A DNA stretch of 64,000 nucleotides from Macellibacteroides fermentans. GTDB taxonomy: Bacteria; Bacteroidota; Bacteroidia; Bacteroidales; Tannerellaceae. The notes beneath the pieces are model-generated. The model was given only the letters and a program-made list of their open reading frames with translations, was not told the origin of the DNA and did no database searches. Made by a program: the position numbers and the translations under genes. Every line of letters begins with the position of its first letter. The first letter of the stretch is position 1. Below, in pieces: positions 43,077-53,475 of the stretch. The stretch is taken from assembly GCF_013409575.1 (NCBI RefSeq), contig NZ_JACCCY010000005.1:1-64000 (forward strand). The letters run 5' to 3'.

Positions 43077-44450
43077 ATGAAACAAACAAACACGGTTTAT
43101 CTTTTACTTATCAGCTTGGTCTCTGCTATGGGAGGGCTGCTCTTCGGTTATGACTGGGTGGTGATTGGCGGAGCTAAAATTTTCTATGAACCTTTTTTCG
43201 ATCTGGAAGGATCGGCTGCTCTTCGCGGATGGGCTATGAGCAGCGCGTTAATAGGCTGTTTGGTGGGAGCTTTGCTTGCCGGAGCCTGGAGCGACCGTTA
43301 TGGTCGGAAAAAGATGTTGATATTGGCTTCGGCATTGTTTGTCGCATCGGCTATAGGTACAGGTGCTGTAAATAGCTTTACCTGGTTTGTTATATACCGC
43401 ATTTTAGGAGGGTTCGGTATAGGCATTGCTTCAAATATATCCCCGATTTACATTGCCGAGGTTTCTCCTGCATCAGTAAGAGGAAAATTTGTATCTCTGA
43501 ATCAATTAACAATCGTGATAGGGATTTTGGCTGCTCAGTTGGTAAATTGGCAGATTGGCGAATATTTTACCCAAGGAAGCGAAACGTTGACTCCCGAAAG
43601 TATTGAACAGGCATGGCGCTGGATGTTTTGGGCCGGGCTGATTCCTGCAGGTTTGTTTTTTGTCCTTTCGTTTACGATTCCCGAAAGCCCGCGCTGGCTT
43701 GCCGTTAATGGGATGGAACAGGCTGCCCTGAAGGTTTTTACACACATTGGAGGGGCGGCGTATGCACAAAACGCACTGGCCGATATGCAAATTGTTTCCG
43801 GTGCAGAAAGTCAGGTAAATTGGCGAACCTTGATGCAGCCAGGTGTTCGCAAAGTATTGATTATAGGAGTGGTGTTGGCTGTTTTACAGCAATGGTGCGG
43901 GATAAATGTGATTTTTAACTACGCACATGAAATATTTTCGGCCGCAGGTTATGCTGTCTCCGATGTATTAATGAATATAGTTGTTACAGGAGTTACAAAT
44001 CTTATTTTCACTTTTGTTGCCATTTATACAGTCGACAAATGGGGACGAAGGGCACTGATGTTTGTTGGATCAATAGGTCTGGCATTGATATATGCCTTGC
44101 TGGGAACTTGTTCCTTTCTGGGGGTAAGCGGATGGCCCATGTTATTGTTGGTTGTTATGGCAATCGCCTGTTACGCCATGTCTCTTGCTCCGGTTGTTTG
44201 GGTGGTTCTTTCTGAAATATTCCCGGTTAAAATACGTGGTGCAGCCATGGCTCTGTCTACTTTCTTTCTTTGGGTTGCCTGTTTTATACTCACCTATACA
44301 TTCCCCTTGTTTAACGAAATGTTGGGAGCCGCAGGTACATTCTGGATTTATGGTGGAATTTGTTTGGCAGGATTCCTGTTTATAAAATTACATCTTCCCG
44401 AAACGAAAGGAAAAAGCCTGGAACAAATTGAAAATGAATTAACAAAATAA
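43077..44450 (+). CDS. Sugar porter MFS transporter (XylE/GalP-like)
   Basis: Inner-membrane proton-coupled monosaccharide symporter of 457 residues with twelve predicted helices. The ATG at 43077 is preferred, because an ATG at 43047 would add ten residues and lies at the likely transcription start. Family signatures seen: GGLLFGYDWVVIGGA in helix 1, WSDRYGRKKM in the first loop, PESPRWL before the central loop, VDKWGRRALM and the terminal PETKGKSLEQIE. It is first in an operon with the DUF5107-TPR gene (13 bases later) and the GH2 gene, so it probably imports the sugar those enzymes release. Confidence 0.93.
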   Translation: MKQTNTVYLLLISLVSAMGGLLFGYDWVVIGGAKIFYEPFFDLEGSAALRGWAMSSALIGCLVGALLAGAWSDRYGRKKMLILASALFVASAIGTGAVNSFTWFVIYRILGGFGIGIASNISPIYIAEVSPASVRGKFVSLNQLTIVIGILAAQLVNWQIGEYFTQGSETLTPESIEQAWRWMFWAGLIPAGLFFVLSFTIPESPRWLAVNGMEQAALKVFTHIGGAAYAQNALADMQIVSGAESQVNWRTLMQPGVRKVLIIGVVLAVLQQWCGINVIFNYAHEIFSAAGYAVSDVLMNIVVTGVTNLIFTFVAIYTVDKWGRRALMFVGSIGLALIYALLGTCSFLGVSGWPMLLLVVMAIACYAMSLAPVVWVVLSEIFPVKIRGAAMALSTFFLWVACFILTYTFPLFNEMLGAAGTFWIYGGICLAGFLFIKLHLPETKGKSLEQIENELTK

Positions 44451-44463
44451 ACATATTCTCTTT

Positions 44464-47400
44464 ATGTGTAATCATGTAAACGTTTGGGAAGAAGATATTT
44501 TTCTTCCCACCTATGGAATTGGTAAGCCTGAGAAAAATCCTATGTTTTTAGAAAACAGGGTGTATCAGGGCAGCAGTGGTGTTGTATATCCATATCCGGT
44601 AATTGAAAAGATAGAAGATACATGCGCTGATAAAAAGTATCATGCTGTATATCTTGAAAATGAATATATCAAGGTTATGATTCTCCCGGAATTGGGAGGA
44701 AGGGTACAGATGGCTTATGATAAAATAAAAGAGCGTCACTTTATATACTACAATCAGGTAATAAAACCGGCATTGGTTGGCCTTACCGGTCCCTGGATTT
44801 CGGGGGGAATTGAGTTTAACTGGCCACAGCATCACCGGCCAAGTACTTTCTTGCCGATAGATTTCTCCATTGAAAAGAATGAAGACGGTAGTGCAACTGT
44901 TTGGGTAAGTGAACAGGAACGGATGTTTCATCAGAAGGGAATGGCTGGTTTTACCCTGCGGCCCGGTCGGGCGGTTCTGGAGATACAAGGGAAATTGTAC
45001 AATCCTACTCCGGTTCCACAAACATTCCTTTGGTGGGCAAATCCAGCCGTAGCAGTTAATGAACACTATCAATCCGTATTTCCGGCTGATGTGAACGCGG
45101 TTTTTGATCATGGAAAAAGGGATGTGTCAAAATATCCGATAGCAACCGGAACCTATTATAAAATGGATTATTCGGCAGGTGTGGATATTTCACGCTACAA
45201 GAATATTCCGGTTCCCACTTCTTATATGGCCATAAAATCTAAATATGACTTTGTGGGTGGATACGAGAATGACACGAAGGCGGGTGTTCTTCATGTGGCC
45301 AATCACCATGTATCTCCCGGAAAGAAACAGTGGACGTGGGGAAACAGTGATTTTGGTCAGGCCTGGGATCGTAACCTTACCGATGAGGATGGTCCGTATA
45401 TTGAATTGATGACGGGTGTTTTTACCGATAATCAACCCGACTTTTCATGGCTTCAACCTTACGAAGAGAAGACATTTACTCAATATTTCATGCCCTACAG
45501 AGAATTAGGTGTGGTGAAAAATGCAACATCCGATTTGCTTATGAATCTGGATGCAATTGGTAAAATTGCCTTGTTGAAAGTATTTGCCACTTCACTGCAA
45601 AAGCAAATCAGGATGGTGGTAAAGTATCTGGGCGAAGTTTGTTTCGACTGTATGGCCGATTTATCTCCGGAGGCTGTTTTTGAATCGGAAGTTCCGGTTG
45701 CAGATGTCTCAAAATCAGAAGTGTTTATCTATGCTTCTTCCGGTAAATTATTACTTTCGTGGTTGCCCGAGCCGGATGCGATTAAGGAAATTCCTGATCC
45801 TGCAAAACCTGCACTGGATCCTTCGGATGTTCAGTCTACGGAACAACTTTACCTTACTGGACTTCATCTGGAGCAATACCGTCACGCAACTTATAAAGCG
45901 ACCGATTACTATGAAGAGGCGCTTCGCCGTGATGCGGGAGATGTTCGCAATAATAACGCCATGGGACTTTTTCTTATTCGTAAAGGTCAGTTTGCAAAAG
46001 CGGAACCATTTCTGCGCCGGGCGGTAAAAACACTTACCGAACGTAACCCTAATCCGTATGATGGTGAGCCGTTATATAACTTAGGTTTATCTCTTAAATT
46101 TCAGGGAAAAGACGATGAGGCGTACGAGTTTTTTTATAAAGCGTGCTGGAATGCAGCTTGGCAAGATGCCGGATATTATTCGTTGGCTCAGCTTTCGGTT
46201 TCGAAAAGTGAGTGGAACGACGCACTTTGTGAAATTGACAAATCACTGATTCGGAACTGGCATAATCATCGCGCACGCCATTTAAAGACGCTTATTCTAC
46301 GTCACCTTGGACGCTCATCGGATGCTTTGTCGTTGATCAAAGATTCCTTGGAGCTTGATCCCTTTAATTTCGGTTGTCTTTTTGAAAGATACCTCATCAC
46401 TGAAAAGGAAGAAGATCTGCAGATATTAAACAAGCTGATGCGTGGAGAGTCGCATAATTATGAAGAATTGGCCCTTGATTATGCCAATGCCGGTTGTTGG
46501 ACGGATGCGTTGCAAGTGGCTGATGTTGCTATTTCGTTGGTATCCAATCTGAATGCAATTATGTATTATTACAAGAGTTGGTTCCTGGCTAAACTGAATC
46601 TTACTGAGGAGTTGACACTCTCGATACAAGAGGCCGAGAAGCAAGATCCGGGATACTTTTTCCCAAATCGCGTAGAAGCGATTCTGGCTTTGCAAGCAGT
46701 TGTTTCTACTTCCCAATCGACGCCTAAAGCTTTGTATTATTTAGGTAATTTGTGGTACGATAAACGTCAGTATCCGGAGGCTATCGAGGCATGGGAAAAG
46801 TCGGTTAAACAGGATGCTTCTTTCCCCACAGTGCTTCGTAATTTGTCATTGGCCTGTTTTAATAAACTGTCAAAAATAAATGAGGTTGTAATTCTTTTGG
46901 AAAAGGCTTTTCAGCTAGACACATTGGATGCACGTATCTTAATGGAGCTGGATCAACTGTATAAACGCTTGAACAGACCGCACGCGGACCGCTTATCTTT
47001 TCTAAATAAATATAAGGATACTGCATTTCGTCGTGATGATCTTTATCTGGAGTATGTCACTTTGTTGAATCAACTTGGACGGTATGAAGAGGCTATTCAG
47101 TTAATTGATGCACGTAAGTTCCATCCCTGGGAGGGTGGCGAAGGAAAAGTTCCGGCACAATATCAGTTGGCACGCATTGAATTGGTAAAGAAATACATTG
47201 CTGAAAACAAATATGAAGAGGCATTGGTGTTAATTGATCAATGTTATATTTATCCCCCTAATTTGGGTGAAGGTAAACTGCATGGTGCTCAGGAGAACGA
47301 TTTTGACTATTATAAAGGCTGTGTTATGGAAGGGCTGAACCATAAAGAAGAAGCTTCCGTTTTATTCCTCAAAGCAAGTACCGGAAATAGTCAGCCGGCC

Positions 47401-47772
47401 GTAGCGATATATTATAATGATCAGAAACCCGATAAGATATTCTATCAGGGGTTGGCCTTGTTGAAGCTGAATAGGGAAATTGAGGCTCGAAGCCGTTTCA
47501 ATAATCTTATCTCCTATGGTGAAAAGCATTTGTATGACGAATTTAAAATGAATTACTTTGCAGTTTCTCTGCCCGATTTGCAAATATGGGACGACGATAT
47601 GACCAAGAAAAACCGTATACATTGTTATTATCTTATGGGCCTGGGGTATTTGGGATTAGGTAACAGGAAAAAGGCTATTGAATATTTTTCCGAACTTTTA
47701 AATTTGGATAGTAATCATATTGCTCACTTTTTATTTAATAATATCAAAATAAGCAATAACCTATTTAATTAA
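44464..47772 (+). CDS. DUF5107 domain protein with C-terminal TPR repeats
   Basis: Cytoplasmic protein of 1102 residues without signal peptide or membrane segment. The N-terminal part (about 1-345) is DUF5107, a galactose-mutarotase-like beta-sandwich by family knowledge: VMILPELGGRVQMAYDK, GGIEFNWPQHHRPSTF, FLWWANPAVAVNEHYQ. From about residue 460 onward are many tetratricopeptide-like repeats, such as NNAMGLFLIRKGQFAKAEPF and YNLGLSLKFQGKDDEAYEFF, and later ALYYLGNLWYDKRQYPEAIE. The first half may bind or act on a sugar and the repeats on protein partners. Located between the MFS transporter and the GH2 gene; the stop is ten bases before the GH2 ATG. Precise role unknown. Confidence 0.82.
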   Translation: MCNHVNVWEEDIFLPTYGIGKPEKNPMFLENRVYQGSSGVVYPYPVIEKIEDTCADKKYHAVYLENEYIKVMILPELGGRVQMAYDKIKERHFIYYNQVIKPALVGLTGPWISGGIEFNWPQHHRPSTFLPIDFSIEKNEDGSATVWVSEQERMFHQKGMAGFTLRPGRAVLEIQGKLYNPTPVPQTFLWWANPAVAVNEHYQSVFPADVNAVFDHGKRDVSKYPIATGTYYKMDYSAGVDISRYKNIPVPTSYMAIKSKYDFVGGYENDTKAGVLHVANHHVSPGKKQWTWGNSDFGQAWDRNLTDEDGPYIELMTGVFTDNQPDFSWLQPYEEKTFTQYFMPYRELGVVKNATSDLLMNLDAIGKIALLKVFATSLQKQIRMVVKYLGEVCFDCMADLSPEAVFESEVPVADVSKSEVFIYASSGKLLLSWLPEPDAIKEIPDPAKPALDPSDVQSTEQLYLTGLHLEQYRHATYKATDYYEEALRRDAGDVRNNNAMGLFLIRKGQFAKAEPFLRRAVKTLTERNPNPYDGEPLYNLGLSLKFQGKDDEAYEFFYKACWNAAWQDAGYYSLAQLSVSKSEWNDALCEIDKSLIRNWHNHRARHLKTLILRHLGRSSDALSLIKDSLELDPFNFGCLFERYLITEKEEDLQILNKLMRGESHNYEELALDYANAGCWTDALQVADVAISLVSNLNAIMYYYKSWFLAKLNLTEELTLSIQEAEKQDPGYFFPNRVEAILALQAVVSTSQSTPKALYYLGNLWYDKRQYPEAIEAWEKSVKQDASFPTVLRNLSLACFNKLSKINEVVILLEKAFQLDTLDARILMELDQLYKRLNRPHADRLSFLNKYKDTAFRRDDLYLEYVTLLNQLGRYEEAIQLIDARKFHPWEGGEGKVPAQYQLARIELVKKYIAENKYEEALVLIDQCYIYPPNLGEGKLHGAQENDFDYYKGCVMEGLNHKEEASVLFLKASTGNSQPAVAIYYNDQKPDKIFYQGLALLKLNREIEARSRFNNLISYGEKHLYDEFKMNYFAVSLPDLQIWDDDMTKKNRIHCYYLMGLGYLGLGNRKKAIEYFSELLNLDSNHIAHFLFNNIKISNNLFN

Positions 47773-47781
47773 TATAATATT

Positions 47782-50700
47782 ATGATTCGATTAGAAATGA
47801 AATTGATTATTCTTTTCTTCTTGTTGATAGGATTTACTTCAGTCCAAGCTCAGGAGTCGCTTTCTCTAGCTGGGGTATGGAGTTTTAAACTGGATTCGCA
47901 CGACGAAGGAGAAAAGAATAATTGGCAAAATAATCATTTTAGCCAACAGATTTATTTACCCGGTACTACAGATGAGGGGCATTATGGTTTTAAAACTACA
48001 GGTTCCGATTTCGGTATTCTTACCCGCGCCTACAAATACTATGGTCCGGCTTGGTATCAGCAAGAAATTGTGATACCCGGAAATTGGGCTTCTAAAAGAG
48101 TTTATCTTGAATTGGAACGGGTTATCTGGCAATCGAAAGTTTTTGTTGACGGAAAAAAGGTGTCTGTTCAGGATGCCCTTAATTCTCCTCACTTGCACGA
48201 TTTGGGCTTTTTATCTCCGGGGAAGCATACGCTTTCTATTCGCATTAACAATGATACCATTTATAATATTGGAGATAAAGGCCATGCCTATACGGAGTAT
48301 ACGCAAAGTATCTGGAATGGAGCTGTTGGAAAGATTCGTCTGGTTGCCAAAGATAAGATTCGTCTGGGTAACCCACAGCTGTTTACCAAAGTGAATCCGT
48401 GTATCCTGACTATTAAAGATACTTTATTCAATGAGTCGGGAAAGAGGGTTTCTGTTTCATTGCAATATAAGCTAATGGATCGCCAAAGTGGCGAATTAAT
48501 TTATAGTGAGTCGGTTCCTTATAAGATGGAAAAGGGACGGAACCTGCTGGAATATAAAGCGGAAATGCCCAAGTCTATCCGTTTGTGGAACGACATTTCA
48601 CCCAATCTGTATATCCTGAAAATGGAGATAGTTGATAAGGATAAGGTACGAGACAGTAAGGAAATAGAATTTGGATTCCGGGAGGTGTCTGCTTCAAACT
48701 CAAAGATTCTGTTGAATGGGAAACCGGTTTTTCTTCGTGGAAATCTGGATTGTGTACATTTCCCTCTTACGGGATATCCATCTTGTAAAGTAGAGGATTG
48801 GGAAAAGATATTCAGAATTTACAAATCGTATGGTTTAAATCATGTACGTTTTCACTCGTGGTGCCCTCCTGAAGCCGCTTTTATTGCGGCCAACCGTATC
48901 GGAATCTATATTCAGGCTGAAACAATCTGGATTGACTGGTGGATGAGTGGTCCGGCTGATCGTCCGGAAATGGAAACCAAAGGGTATCCGCAAGGCTTAG
49001 GAAAGAATCCGACGGGTGATATCTATGTGCAGAAGGAATTGGATCGCATGGTTCAGGCTTATGGAAACAATCCCTCGTTTGTTATGATGTGTATTGGTAA
49101 TGAACTGGGTAATTCCGATTTTGATGTGATGGAGAAGTGGATGAAAAAATACCATGATTCCGATAATCGCCGACTTTATGCCGCATCTACCGCTCGTAAG
49201 ATAATGCCGACTGACCAGTACATGGCCACACATTATATAGACAAGTTAGGAGGAACGCGTGGTATAAAAGGTGGAGCATCCCTGGATTGGGATTTTGAAG
49301 AGGTATATTCCAAATCAACCATTCCGGTTCTTTCACACGAAATAGGGCAATGGCCGGTATATCCGCGCTGGAGTGAAATAAAAAAATATACAGGTGTTCT
49401 AAAAGCCCGTAATTTAGAAGAGTTCCGGTTGCAGGCCAGAAAGAATAAGCTGGAAGAACAAAATGAGGATTTTGTGCGTGCTTCCGGTGCATTAAATCAG
49501 ATCATGTATAAGTATGAGATCGAATCTTTTTTAAGGACGCCCTCTTGTGCAGGGATTCAATTGCTAAGCATGCAGGATTATCAGGGGCAGGGTGAGGCAT
49601 TGGTTGGATGGTTGGATGTTTTTTACGACAGCAAGGGCATTACTACGCCCGAACAATTCTGTGCGCATCACGACACCATTGTACCATTGCTCCGTTTGCC
49701 TAAATTTGTGTGGAAAAATGATGAAGCATTTAAGGCTACTGTTCAGTTGGCTCATTATGGAGACTATGACATTACCGATGCTGTTTATTGGAAAATAAAG
49801 GATGAATTGGGAAATGTAATTGACCGGGGTATTTTCCCATCTCAATTATTTAAACAGGCTACGTCTGACAAGATAGGTGTAATACAAAGTAAACTAACTG
49901 CTGTCAACAAGGCTTCCAAGCTAACGATCGAAGTTGGTCTGGCTGAGCGTCCGATAAAGAATACCTGGAATATATGGGTTTATCCTGCTAAACAACCTAT
50001 TGAACAGGGGGATGTGTATGTGACGGACCGTTTTGACGCTGAAACCGAAAAACAGCTGAATGCCGGTAAGAATGTGTTACTTGATGCTTCAGCTTTGGGT
50101 ACGGATGTTACATCCGATCCGATCAGCTTTTATCCGCTTTACTGGTCGCTGACCTTCTTTCCCGGTCAGGGTAAAAATACGATTGGAATGCTGGTCCGCG
50201 ACAATCATCCGGCTTTAGCTCAGTTTCCATCAGATTATCACAGCGACTGGCAATGGCAGTCAATTTATAAGAATGCCCGTGCGTTTTATTTGAATGATAT
50301 GCCCGAGAACTATAAGCCCATAGCTCAGCCTGTGGACGATTTTCACCGGAATAATAAGTTGGGGGCTATCTTTGAAATGAAAGTGGCAAAAGGCAAATTA
50401 CTGATTTCGGGATTCAGTATAAAGGACGATGCTAATCCGGTTGCAAAACAATTGAAAAGCAGTTTACTTTCCTATATGAATTCGCAGAATTTTAATCCTG
50501 ATCAAGAGTTAACAATAACAGATTGTCGTGCCAGGTTTTCTTTTATTGAACCTGTTAAGAGTGAGGCTCCCAAAGAGTTCACCCAATCTTTGCTTTATAT
50601 TAAGTGTGCCGCGAAACAAAAGGAGGTAAACCAGGATTTGGTGTGGAGCAAATCAAATGACACATATGAGGCAAAAAAGGGTACGAGTTATTCTGTTGTG

Positions 50701-51012
50701 TGTGACGGTACATGGAAAGATGAAAAGGGTACAGCCTGGCATGGAAAAGAGATGAATTTAGAGATTAAATGTCCTGCCGGAGTAATTGGTTCTCTTTATG
50801 TATTCTTTCATGACTGGAGCGATGATGGTAGAAAAGGATTGATTACCTTCGAAGGAAGGGACTATAAACTGGACAAACATGATGGCAAAGGCCAGTGGGT
50901 AAAATTACACGTGATGAGAGAAGATTCCAACGACGGAGTAATTGTGTTAAAAGCCAAAGTCACCTCAGGTCCTAATTTAATGATTACTCAGGTTGCATTT
51001 GTGGAAGAATAA
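47782..51012 (+). CDS. Glycoside hydrolase family 2 enzyme (beta-galactosidase/mannosidase/glucuronidase type)
   Basis: Secreted or periplasmic exo-beta-glycosidase of 1076 residues; signal peptide ends near SVQAQ (residue 24), and Met6 is an alternative start. Order: GH2 sugar-binding domain (about 25-190, SLAGVWSFKLDSHDEG, RVYLELERVIWQSKVFVDGK), Ig-like domain, TIM barrel (about 300-600) with acid/base Glu441 in CIGNELGN and nucleophile Glu520 in LSHEIGQW. A Rossmann-like segment (about 740-900) and a C-terminal beta domain (about 960-1076, FHDWSDDGRKGLITFEGRDY) possibly binding carbohydrate follow. Sequence alone does not settle which sugar it releases; the GH92 neighbour makes a mannose-containing glycan plausible. 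Closed by its own terminator. Confidence 0.9.
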   Translation: MIRLEMKLIILFFLLIGFTSVQAQESLSLAGVWSFKLDSHDEGEKNNWQNNHFSQQIYLPGTTDEGHYGFKTTGSDFGILTRAYKYYGPAWYQQEIVIPGNWASKRVYLELERVIWQSKVFVDGKKVSVQDALNSPHLHDLGFLSPGKHTLSIRINNDTIYNIGDKGHAYTEYTQSIWNGAVGKIRLVAKDKIRLGNPQLFTKVNPCILTIKDTLFNESGKRVSVSLQYKLMDRQSGELIYSESVPYKMEKGRNLLEYKAEMPKSIRLWNDISPNLYILKMEIVDKDKVRDSKEIEFGFREVSASNSKILLNGKPVFLRGNLDCVHFPLTGYPSCKVEDWEKIFRIYKSYGLNHVRFHSWCPPEAAFIAANRIGIYIQAETIWIDWWMSGPADRPEMETKGYPQGLGKNPTGDIYVQKELDRMVQAYGNNPSFVMMCIGNELGNSDFDVMEKWMKKYHDSDNRRLYAASTARKIMPTDQYMATHYIDKLGGTRGIKGGASLDWDFEEVYSKSTIPVLSHEIGQWPVYPRWSEIKKYTGVLKARNLEEFRLQARKNKLEEQNEDFVRASGALNQIMYKYEIESFLRTPSCAGIQLLSMQDYQGQGEALVGWLDVFYDSKGITTPEQFCAHHDTIVPLLRLPKFVWKNDEAFKATVQLAHYGDYDITDAVYWKIKDELGNVIDRGIFPSQLFKQATSDKIGVIQSKLTAVNKASKLTIEVGLAERPIKNTWNIWVYPAKQPIEQGDVYVTDRFDAETEKQLNAGKNVLLDASALGTDVTSDPISFYPLYWSLTFFPGQGKNTIGMLVRDNHPALAQFPSDYHSDWQWQSIYKNARAFYLNDMPENYKPIAQPVDDFHRNNKLGAIFEMKVAKGKLLISGFSIKDDANPVAKQLKSSLLSYMNSQNFNPDQELTITDCRARFSFIEPVKSEAPKEFTQSLLYIKCAAKQKEVNQDLVWSKSNDTYEAKKGTSYSVVCDGTWKDEKGTAWHGKEMNLEIKCPAGVIGSLYVFFHDWSDDGRKGLITFEGRDYKLDKHDGKGQWVKLHVMREDSNDGVIVLKAKVTSGPNLMITQVAFVEE

Positions 51013-51036
51013 AGTATAGTATTAAATAATCTACTG

Positions 51037-51076
51037 AGCCCTACTAAAATATGCATTATTTAAGTAGGGCTTTTTA
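51037..51076 (+). terminator. Rho-independent terminator after the GH2 gene
   Basis: AGCCCTACT (51037-51045) pairs with AGTAGGGCT (51063-51071), followed by TTTTATT. It separates the transporter-DUF5107-GH2 operon from GH92. Confidence 0.88.
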
Positions 51077-51168
51077 TTGTTCTAAGGGGGTTCTATTTAA
51101 AAATCTATTTGTCACTTAGGGGATATAGAGCATTTGTGCGTCTTATAGATAGTTTAATTAACTATTAT

Positions 51169-53469
51169 ATGATAAGACTTAATGGTACTTTGAGCTTAAA
51201 TAGGATATGGATAGTCCTATTTATAGGGATTGTCTTTCCTTTAAATGCTTGTGTAAAGGACTTTGTTAACCATGTAAACACTTTACAGGGTACAAATTCT
51301 CGTTTTGAGCTGACAAGGGGAAATACTTATCCTACGTTGGCCATGCCCTGGGGTATGAATTTCTGGACCCCGCAGACGGGGATCAATCGGGATGGATGGA
51401 TTTACCAGCATTTTAAGGATTCGATACGTGGATTCAGGCAAACGCATCAGTGTAGTTCGTGGACAAACGATTACGCGGCTTTTTCGTTGATGCCGGTTTC
51501 CGGGAAATTGGTGGTAAACCAATACGACAGGGCGTTGCGATTTAATCATGCGAATGAAGTGGCTAAGCCACACTATTATAAGGTAACCTTTGATAACCGG
51601 ATTACGACCGAAATGTCGCCTACCGAGAGGGGTGTCTATTTTCGATTTACCTTTCCAAAAGCGGATAATGCATATGTGGTTCTGGATGCCAACAATGGCG
51701 GAAGCATGGTGCGCATCTATCCCGAAGAACAAAAAATTGTTGGTTATTGCAGAAACGCAAACCATTCGGTGCCGAAAGGTTTTACCAATTACTTTGTGGT
51801 GAAATTCAATAAGCCGTTTATGGCCCATGGAGTATGGCGTAATGCCGCCGGAGATATTACTCCCGGCAGTAAAGAGGCTTTTGGAGATTATGTTGGTTCA
51901 TACATTCAGTTTACACCCGGTGAGACCGTGGAGGCCAAGGTAATTTCGTCGTTTATAAGCATTGAGCAGGCAGAGCTAAGCTTTGCAAAGGAGCTGGAAG
52001 GTTTGCAGACTTTAGAGCAGGCTAAAACAAATGCTCAGAATGCATGGAATGAGCAATTAGGGAAAGTGGAGGTGGAAGGCGGAACGGACGAAGAGGTGGC
52101 TACTTTTTATTTCTGTTTCTTCCGGTCTATGCTTTTTCCCCGCAAATTTTATGAATTGGATGCGAACAATAATCCTATCTATTATAGTCCGTACGACGGA
52201 CAGCTTCATGAAGGATACATGTATACCGACAATGGTTTCTGGGATACCTTCAGAGCTCAGTTTCCGCTTAATGCGTTACTACATCCGCAAATGCACGGAC
52301 GATATGTTAAATCGCTCATAGATGCATACGACCAAAGCGGATGGTTGCCATCGTGGTCGTTTCCGGGACACAGTTGCGGAATGGTTGGTAACCATGCTGC
52401 TTCGTTGTTGGCAGATGCCTGGGTGAAGGGTATTCGCACCTTCGATCCCGAAAAAGCATTGGCGGCCATGTATCATGAAGCAACGAATAAAGGGCCCCAT
52501 GGTCCGTCTAACGGACGTGATGGATGGCGTGAATATTTTCAGTTGGGTTATGTACCCTATCCCGAATATGGCGAGTCGGTTGCGAAAACACTGGAATTTT
52601 GTTACGATGATTTCTGTGCGATGCAGTTGGCCAAGCTTACGGGAAACCGTTATTATGAAACAATTTTTGGCCGTCAGATCTTTAATTACAAGCAAGTGTA
52701 CGATACCGGAACCCGGTTTATGAGAGGCCGGAAGAAAGATGGAAGTTGGGTGGGCAACTTTGATCATACCGAATGGGGTGGTCCCTACACCGAAGGCTCG
52801 GCATGGCATTATCACTGGTCGGTTTTTCATGATGTGCAGGGATTGATCAACCTGATGGACGGAGACCGTAATTTTGTAGCCAAACTTGACTCGGTATTTT
52901 CGGTTCCCAACACTTTTAAGGTGGGAACATACGGTCGGGTGATACATGAGATGACGGAGATGGCTATGATCAATATGGGGCAGTATGCCCATGGTAATCA
53001 GCCTATTCAGCATATGATTTATCTATATAACTATGCGGGTGCTCCCTGGAAAACGCAGTATTGGGCAAGAGAGGTGATGAATAAGCTGTATAGCTCGGGA
53101 CCGGATGGCTATCCCGGGGATGAGGATCAGGGACAGACATCGTCGTGGTATGTTATCAGTGCCATGGGATTGTATTCCGTTTGTCCGGGTACCGACCAGT
53201 ATGTTATTGGATCGCCTGTATTTCCTAAAATGACAATTCATCTGGAGAATGGCAAAACACTCATATTGGAGGCTGCAGGTAATTCTTTAGAGAACCGCTA
53301 TATTCAGTCGGCTTCCCTCAACGGAAAAAGCTTTACCCGTACGTGGTTAACCTATAAGGAACTTACAGAGGGAGGTATCATCCGTTTTAAGATGGGCAGT
53401 AAACCCAACCGGGCCTGGGGTGTAGCTTCTTTTGACAGGCCCTATTCTGTATCAACCAAACTTAAATAA
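51169..53469 (+). CDS. GH92 calcium-dependent exo-alpha-mannosidase, lipoprotein
   Basis: Inverting alpha-mannosidase family, 766 residues, releasing mannose from glycans such as N-glycans or yeast mannan. The ATG at 51169 yields a lipoprotein signal (MIRLNGTLSL...FPLNAC); an in-frame TTG at 51109 is rejected. N-terminal beta-domain (NTYPTLAMPWGMNFWTPQTG, then THQCSSWTNDYAAFSLMP) and an (alpha/alpha)6 barrel with the probable catalytic acid Glu542 in TEGSAWHYHW. GDEDQGQTSSWYV (about 650-662) carries the expected general base Asp and calcium-site residues, in place of the usual GNDDxGQMSAW form. Followed after six bases by the GtaA-like gene. The linkage cleaved cannot be assigned by eye. Confidence 0.94.
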   Translation: MIRLNGTLSLNRIWIVLFIGIVFPLNACVKDFVNHVNTLQGTNSRFELTRGNTYPTLAMPWGMNFWTPQTGINRDGWIYQHFKDSIRGFRQTHQCSSWTNDYAAFSLMPVSGKLVVNQYDRALRFNHANEVAKPHYYKVTFDNRITTEMSPTERGVYFRFTFPKADNAYVVLDANNGGSMVRIYPEEQKIVGYCRNANHSVPKGFTNYFVVKFNKPFMAHGVWRNAAGDITPGSKEAFGDYVGSYIQFTPGETVEAKVISSFISIEQAELSFAKELEGLQTLEQAKTNAQNAWNEQLGKVEVEGGTDEEVATFYFCFFRSMLFPRKFYELDANNNPIYYSPYDGQLHEGYMYTDNGFWDTFRAQFPLNALLHPQMHGRYVKSLIDAYDQSGWLPSWSFPGHSCGMVGNHAASLLADAWVKGIRTFDPEKALAAMYHEATNKGPHGPSNGRDGWREYFQLGYVPYPEYGESVAKTLEFCYDDFCAMQLAKLTGNRYYETIFGRQIFNYKQVYDTGTRFMRGRKKDGSWVGNFDHTEWGGPYTEGSAWHYHWSVFHDVQGLINLMDGDRNFVAKLDSVFSVPNTFKVGTYGRVIHEMTEMAMINMGQYAHGNQPIQHMIYLYNYAGAPWKTQYWAREVMNKLYSSGPDGYPGDEDQGQTSSWYVISAMGLYSVCPGTDQYVIGSPVFPKMTIHLENGKTLILEAAGNSLENRYIQSASLNGKSFTRTWLTYKELTEGGIIRFKMGSKPNRAWGVASFDRPYSVSTKLK

Positions 53470-53475
53470 TTATTC

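Noticed and set aside
52279-53013. Long minus-strand frame inside the GH92 gene
   Set aside because: It is antisense to a well-supported glycosidase and has no domain signature; also true of the other long antisense frames in susD, fkp and gmd.
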